A stretch of 64,000 bases of DNA from NORP110 sp051251595. Lineage in GTDB: Bacteria > Pseudomonadota > Alphaproteobacteria > Rhodobacterales > Rhodobacteraceae. A model generated the notes under the pieces. That model saw only the letters and a list, made by a program, of their open reading frames with translations. It did no database searches and was not told where the DNA came from. The position numbers and the translations under genes are program-made. How positions within the stretch are numbered: position 1 is the stretch's first letter; the number at the start of each line of letters is the position of its first letter. Of this stretch, positions 59,518-64,000 are shown piece after piece. The stretch lies in the NCBI GenBank assembly GCA_051251595.1, contig JBPOFA010000003.1, positions 310,001 through 374,000 of the forward strand, written 5' to 3'.

Positions 59518-60338
59518 TTTGGCAGGACCTGTTCTATGGCACGGCTGAGCGCGGTGGTCAGCAGATGTTGTTTGACGGCATCGGCATTGGGCAGGGCCTG
59601 GGCGACGGCTTGGGCCAGTGCCGCATCCCCGGGGTGGGAGGCGGATTGCGCGATATGCGCGCCCATTTCGGACAGGACAAGGGGCGCCGTTTCGGTGGCC
59701 CCGGCCACCAGACGGATGTACCCCTTTTGGGGACGGACAACGAAGGCCCCAATGGCGTCGGCGAATTCCCCGACCTTGCGACAGACTTTGTAATAGCCCC
59801 AGCCCAAATCGTCGGTATCCGCGTCCAGTTCGATTTCGGTGATTAGATCGCCGGGGCCAAGAACCGTCCGATAAGCCCCTTGCATGAACTGCGTCATCGG
59901 CACCGCGCGTTGTGCCTTATCCGGCCCCGTGATGTGCAGTGTTGCATCAAGTGCGGTCATCGTTGTGACCCAGTCTGCTGCTGGGTCCGCATGGGCCAGA
60001 GAACCGCCAAGCGTCCCGCGATTTCGCACGGCACGATAGGCGATATTAGAAGCCACATGGCGCAGCATTTGCGGCATGGGGTGGGGCGTGTCGCCGGTTT
60101 CGATGCGTCCATGCGTGACGCCCGCGCCGATGAACAGCCGTCCGTCCTGCAGGCGGACATTTTGCAGGTCATTGATATGGTTCAGCGTTGTGACCTGAGC
60201 CGGGCGCGCCAGGCGCAGGTTCATCATCGGTCCAAGAGACTGGCCGCCAGCCATGGCTTTGCTGTTATCCTGGGCCAGGTCCGTCAGCGCCGCGTCGATG
60301 GTTGTGGGGGAAGAGCTGTTAAAGGGAGCGGGTTTCAT
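59514..60338 (-). CDS. Mo-hydroxylase FAD-binding (medium) subunit
   Basis: 274 residues of the CoxM/XdhB type: MAGGQSLGPMMNLRLARPAQ (about 29-48) and the second FAD loop NRGTLGGSLAHADPAADW near 109-126. It passes electrons between the FeS clusters and the final acceptor. ATGA overlaps with both the large-subunit gene upstream and the FeS-subunit gene downstream show one operon in the order large-medium-small. Confidence 0.92.
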   Translation of the reverse strand: MKPAPFNSSSPTTIDAALTDLAQDNSKAMAGGQSLGPMMNLRLARPAQVTTLNHINDLQNVRLQDGRLFIGAGVTHGRIETGDTPHPMPQMLRHVASNIAYRAVRNRGTLGGSLAHADPAADWVTTMTALDATLHITGPDKAQRAVPMTQFMQGAYRTVLGPGDLITEIELDADTDDLGWGYYKVCRKVGEFADAIGAFVVRPQKGYIRLVAGATETAPLVLSEMGAHIAQSASHPGDAALAQAVAQALPNADAVKQHLLTTALSRAIEQVLPK

Positions 60339-62215
60339 GACAAGCCCTGCGTATGATCTGCGGATTGCGCGGTCAGTAGGGCAGAGATCACCCGACGTGG
60401 GGTGGCTGGCACGCGGTTAAGCTCTACCCCAAATGAGGTCAGGGCGTCATTGATGGCATTCACAATGGCCCCGGCAGGCGCGATGGCGCCACCTTCGCCG
60501 ACCCCTTTGATGCCGTGGCGCGTATAGGGAGACGGGGTTTCGCTGTGGCCAAGTCGAAACTTGGGCAGTTCGGCAGGGCCGGGCAAGATATAATCGGCTA
60601 GGGTTGAGGTCAGGGGCTGACCTGCTGCGTCGTAAAGGGATTCTTCGAACAGGGCGGTGCCGATGCCTTGCGCTGCGCCGCCATAGGCCTGACCTTCGAG
60701 GATCAGCGGGTTCACGCGGCGTCCGCAATCCTCAAAGATCACGTAGTCGACCACCTCTGTGCGGCCTGTGGCGATGTCCACTTCGACCACAGCGGCATGG
60801 GTGGCGTAGGTAAAGACGCCAGTGTCGATGTCGGGTTTGTAGCCCTCGGTCACTTCAAGACCTGCGGTGTTTACATCGTCGGGCAATCTGTCCGGGTGCA
60901 GATACCAGGCCGATGCGATGTCACGATAGGACACCTGCGCCATGTCATGATGCGCTGCCCCGTCCCGCAATTCGATGTCGTTTGGCTGACATTGCAGCAG
61001 ATGCGCCGCATGTCGGCGCATGCGATTGGCCAGTTCTTCGGCGGCTTTGGATACGGCCCCTCCCGCCATGACCATTCCACGTGACGCATAGGCCCCGGTG
61101 GAATAGGGCGTGGTGCCTGTATCCCCCATTGTGACTTTGGTTTTCGAGATGTCGATTTTCAGCCAGTCACAGGCGACTTGCGCGATAGTTGTTTCCAGTC
61201 CTTGACCGAAAGAGTGGTTGCCCGATCGGATTTCGACCGTGCCCGAGGGGGTAAGCTTGACCATTGCCTGCTCATAGCCCGGCACAAGGGGAAGGCCCCA
61301 TGCGGCAAACACTTTGGTGCCATGGGCCGACTGTTCGGTAAAGCTGGAATAGCCGATCCCCAGATGTCGTCCACGGCGGATCGCGTCTTTTTTGCGTGCG
61401 GCGATGCTGTCGGCATGGATCAGTTTGGCGGCTTGTGTGGCCGCGTCCGGATAGTCGCCTGTGTCATAGAACTTGCCGGTGATATTGGTGAAGGGCATGG
61501 TTTCGGGCTGCACCAGGTTCAGGCGCCGCACATCAAGCGGGTCGCGCCCGACGGCGCGGGCGATGGCGTCAATCGTCAGTTCCATAGCAAAACACACGCC
61601 GGGGCGTGCGACGCCGCGATAGGGTGTAAAGCCCGGTTTGTTGGTGGCGACCGAATAGGTGCGGCAGCTGTATGCGGGCAGCGCGTAGGGGCCGGGCAAA
61701 TTGCCACCGGCCTGCGCCGCTTCAAGACAGGCGGTGAAGGGCCAGACGGAATAGGCCCCAACATCGACCCAGACATCTGCATCAAGTCCCAGCATACGGC
61801 CCTGATCATCCGCATAGGCGGTCAGCTTATAGCGGTGTTCGCGGGTGTTTGCCCCGGCGGTTAGATGCTCGCGGCGATCCTCTGTCCACCGAATGGGGCG
61901 GCCCACATGGCGCGCGGTCCAGGCCACGGATAGTTCTTCGGGTTGCAGGACGCATTTATAGCCAAAACCGCCGCCCACATCCGGGGCAATGACACGCACA
62001 TCGGCCTGGTCGAGGCCAAGGCATTCTGAAATGCCTGTGCGGATCAGATGCGGGACTTGGGTTGAGGTCCAGACGACCAGCTGGTCGGCCTTGTCATCCC
62101 AATGGGCCAATGTGCCTTTCCCTTCCATCGGGTTCATCGCCTGACGGCCGGTATGGTATTCGCGTTCGATCACGACAGAGGCCTTTGGGGCTGGGGGGTC
62201 GAAACCGGAAGCCAT
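60335..62215 (-). pseudogene. Mo-hydroxylase large subunit, N-terminus missing
   Basis: Molybdopterin-binding subunit of the xanthine dehydrogenase/CO dehydrogenase-like family. About 620 residues of some 780 are recognisable, from SVVIEREYHTGRQAMNPMEG (the start of the Mo domain) to KGVGEGGAIAPAGAIVNAIN with the catalytic Glu near the C-terminus. The ~160-residue N-terminal domain is absent. From about 62195 upward the plus strand instead encodes part of an amidohydrolase. The loop reads PYRGVARPG, not the CSFR of true CO dehydrogenase, so this is a hydroxylase of organic substrates. An ATG at 62215 could start a shortened product, but this would probably be inactive. Confidence 0.82.
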
Positions 62216-62620
62216 GCATTGCGTTTGCTGTTTGGTGGCGTTTTTGACCGGTTTCCGGGCGTGAAACTTGTGCTTGGCCATATGGGAGAGGCCTTGCCCT
62301 TTCTGCGGTGGCGCTATGACTCTCGGTTTGGGGCATATCCAATGGGCGCCGAACTGGGGCTTGCCCCGTCTGAATATTTCAGTCGAAACATTGTCATCAC
62401 GACCTCTGGGGTGTGTTCGCATCCTGCCCTGATGGGGGCCATCGGGGAAATGGGGGCCAAGGGGGTCATGTTCTCTGTCGACTACCCCTATGAGGACAGC
62501 AAGCTGGCCACGGAATTTATTGAAACGGCGCCGTTGGACGAACCCACGCGCCGTTTGATTTGCTATGATAATGCCGCCCGCTTGATGGGGCTGCCCTTGT
62601 TGGAGGATCGCGGTCTGTGA
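62180..62620 (+). pseudogene. Amidohydrolase-type decarboxylase, N-terminal half missing
   Basis: C-terminal ~145 residues of a metal-dependent decarboxylase of the amidohydrolase_2 group (gamma-resorcylate, 5-carboxyvanillate, ACMSD relatives). Homology starts at LWGWGVETGSHALRLLFGG and continues through LVLGHMGEALPFLRWRYD (metal His) and VMFSVDYPYED (metal Asp) to the stop. The full family is about 320-340 residues; the N-terminal HxH metal motif is gone. Upstream in-frame codons at 62102-62180 are antisense to the Mo-hydroxylase gene. The stop overlaps the following GTG by four bases. It was probably a ring-acid decarboxylase of the local pathway. Confidence 0.8.
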
Positions 62621-64000
62621 CCTGGCACAAATCCATAAAGGCAAAGACTGTTCTGGCCGCAGGCGCGACAGCGGTAGAGGTCGACGGCCTGCGTTTGGCG
62701 TTGTTTGCGTTAGAGGGTGAGATTTATTGCACCGCTAATATTTGCACTCACGCTTTTGCAATCCTAACGGATGGGCATGTCGAAAAGGGCTGTATCGAAT
62801 GCCCGCTGCACCAAGGTTTGTTTGATATCAAGACCGGCAAGGCCCAGGGCGTTCCGGTGACCAAAGACCTGGCGACCTATGACGTCAAAATCGAAGATGG
62901 CACGGTTTGGATTGATACACAGCCCAAGATCTCAGCGGCAAAGACAACCGTCGCCGAGGGCGAAAACGCAGCGTCCGCCGATCCTCGTCGCGTGGTGATT
63001 GTGGGCGCGGGGCAGGCCGGTGCGGAAACCGCCCGCGCGCTTCGCGTGCATGGGTTCAGGGGGGCTGTGACCCTGATCGGGGATGAGCCTTACGCGCCCT
63101 ATGAACGGCCACCCCTGTCCAAGGATTTGCTGCTGGCGAACACGGTTCTCGCAGATGCCGAGGTGTTAGAGACCGGGCAGATCGCCGGGCTGAATTTGGA
63201 TTTGCGAACCGGATTATCGGTCGAGAGCATCGATCGGGTTGGCAAGACCGTGCAATTGTCGAGCGGCGATCCCCTTGCATATGACATGCTGGTCCTGGCG
63301 ACCGGGGCGTCGGCGCGGCGGTTGAATTTGCCGGGATCCGATGACGTGGCATTGCATGTTCTGCGCGATGTCAAGGATGCGCAAGACCTGCGCGCGGCGA
63401 TGATGGACACAGACAGTGTGGCCGTGATCGGTGGCGGCTTTATCGGGCTTGAAATTGCCTCGGCTGCGCGAAAAATAGGACGTCAAGCTGCGGTTATCGA
63501 AACGCAGGACCACTTGCTCAGCCGTCTGTTGCCTGCAGATCCGGCCAAACATCTTGCCACTTTGGCACAAGAGCAGGGGGTGGACCTGCATCTTTCGGCG
63601 AATGTTGAACGGGTTTCTTCAGAAGGTGTCCATCTGGATGATGGTTCCGTCGTAAAGGCGGGATGCATCGTGCTGGGGGTTGGTGCGGTTCCAAATGACA
63701 CGCTGGCACGTGAGGCAGGTTTGACCTGTGCAAAAACGGGTGGCGTTCTTGTCAATTTTGGCGGGCGCAGCAGTGACCCGTCAATCTGGGCCGTTGGCGA
63801 CGTTGGTGTTATTCGGGACGAGGTTTCCGGTCATGAAACGCGATTTGAAAGTTGGCAAAACGCGCGGTTATCTGCTGATCGTGCAGCCTGCACAGTGTTG
63901 GGTTTGAACCCCGAACAAAGCGAAATGCCATGGTTCTGGTCCGATCTTTTCGGGACCACCTTACAGATTGTTGGTCAGCCCGACCCAGGCCTTACAGCGC
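62617..64000 (+). CDS. Rieske ferredoxin fused to NAD(P)H ferredoxin reductase, partial
   Basis: The frame is open to the end of the window (461 codons). Residues 1-105 are a Rieske [2Fe-2S] ferredoxin: CTH at 43-45 and CPLH at 62-65 are the ligands. After a linker to about 127, a flavoprotein reductase starts: VVIVGAGQAGAETARAL, ERPPLSKDLLL, LATGASARRLNLPG, then the NAD(P) motif AVIGGGFIGLEIASAA and SIWAVGDVGV. It would feed electrons from NADH to a Rieske oxygenase encoded beyond the window or elsewhere. It starts with GTG overlapping the decarboxylase stop. Only the last ~50 residues should be missing. Confidence 0.88.
   Translation, partial: MTWHKSIKAKTVLAAGATAVEVDGLRLALFALEGEIYCTANICTHAFAILTDGHVEKGCIECPLHQGLFDIKTGKAQGVPVTKDLATYDVKIEDGTVWIDTQPKISAAKTTVAEGENAASADPRRVVIVGAGQAGAETARALRVHGFRGAVTLIGDEPYAPYERPPLSKDLLLANTVLADAEVLETGQIAGLNLDLRTGLSVESIDRVGKTVQLSSGDPLAYDMLVLATGASARRLNLPGSDDVALHVLRDVKDAQDLRAAMMDTDSVAVIGGGFIGLEIASAARKIGRQAAVIETQDHLLSRLLPADPAKHLATLAQEQGVDLHLSANVERVSSEGVHLDDGSVVKAGCIVLGVGAVPNDTLAREAGLTCAKTGGVLVNFGGRSSDPSIWAVGDVGVIRDEVSGHETRFESWQNARLSADRAACTVLGLNPEQSEMPWFWSDLFGTTLQIVGQPDPGLTA

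Noticed and set aside
60335..62215. Calling the Mo hydroxylase an aerobic CO dehydrogenase
   Set aside because: The active-site loop reads PYRGVARPG, not the AYxCSFR motif of form I CoxL, and the neighbours point to organic acid catabolism.
1..64000. tRNA, rRNA, CRISPR, transposase or prophage genes
   Set aside because: I scanned for T-loop words, regular spaced repeats and transposase or integrase motifs and saw none; a covariance search would be decisive for tRNA.

Overview
The window reads as a continuous stretch of chromosome from a marine alphaproteobacterium of the Rhodobacterales (Roseobacter group). Support for this is the trpB-pth-rplY order, soluble transhydrogenase SthA, PrpE, the MaeB-type malic enzyme, a Mur/Fur-like box before a manganese-type transporter, an RpoE (singlet-oxygen sigma factor) style promoter before a fasciclin gene, and dense GC-rich coding with many 4-bp ATGA/GTGA overlaps. 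No species can be named. I found no rRNA, tRNA, CRISPR array, transposase or prophage gene.

Layout. 0-10 kb: housekeeping genes (trpB 3' end, pth, rplY, sthA, lepA) and a three-gene envelope glycosylation cassette (polyprenyl-phosphate glycosyltransferase, small LAB_N membrane protein, GT39 transferase). 10.1-11.5 kb: a visibly AT-richer HNH-type gene with a TTG start, followed by two 84-bp direct repeats; this is the clearest acquired patch. 11.5-19.2 kb: small-enzyme genes, glyA, nadK, a short Fis-type regulator and prpE. 19.4-26.5 kb: maeB, then divergently a VOC-bicupin gene and the nucleoside salvage operon cdd-deoA-deoB-upp, with an 18-bp perfect palindrome in the divergent gap. 26.6-34 kb: a SPOR protein, a degenerate M48-like membrane protein, sulfotransferase, cupin, GST, a ribbon-helix-helix candidate, two related MerR regulators and the manganese-type transporter. 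34-42.6 kb: two hotdog thioesterases with a MATE exporter, then DUF952-pyrD-arsC, 5'-nucleotidase, an SRAP protein, an MFS carrier and the fasciclin protein. 42.7-48.3 kb: a monooxygenase-like protein and LysR regulator sharing a 33-bp inverted-repeat operator, then a polyol region (ribitol dehydrogenase, xylitol/sorbitol-type dehydrogenase, an ABC ATPase without permeases, a HAD phosphatase). 48.5-52.6 kb: pentapeptide protein, two small membrane proteins, an Old Yellow Enzyme and an acetyltransferase.

52.6-64 kb is a catabolic locus. A GntR regulator faces a complete ABC importer (ATPase, Tat-exported binding protein, two permeases) that runs into an Asp/Glu-hydantoin racemase family gene. 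Facing it is a three-gene molybdenum hydroxylase (large subunit, FAD subunit, and an FeS subunit fused to a CoxG domain). Beyond are an amidohydrolase-type decarboxylase and a Rieske ferredoxin-reductase fusion that runs off the end. This set resembles N-heteroaromatic acid (picolinate/nicotinate-like) catabolism, but the substrate is inferred.

The strongest anomaly is near 62.19 kb. The Mo-hydroxylase large subunit (minus strand) and the decarboxylase (plus strand) both lack their N-terminal parts and meet at one point. One deletion that removed the shared divergent promoter region and both gene starts would explain this. If real, it has inactivated the pathway.
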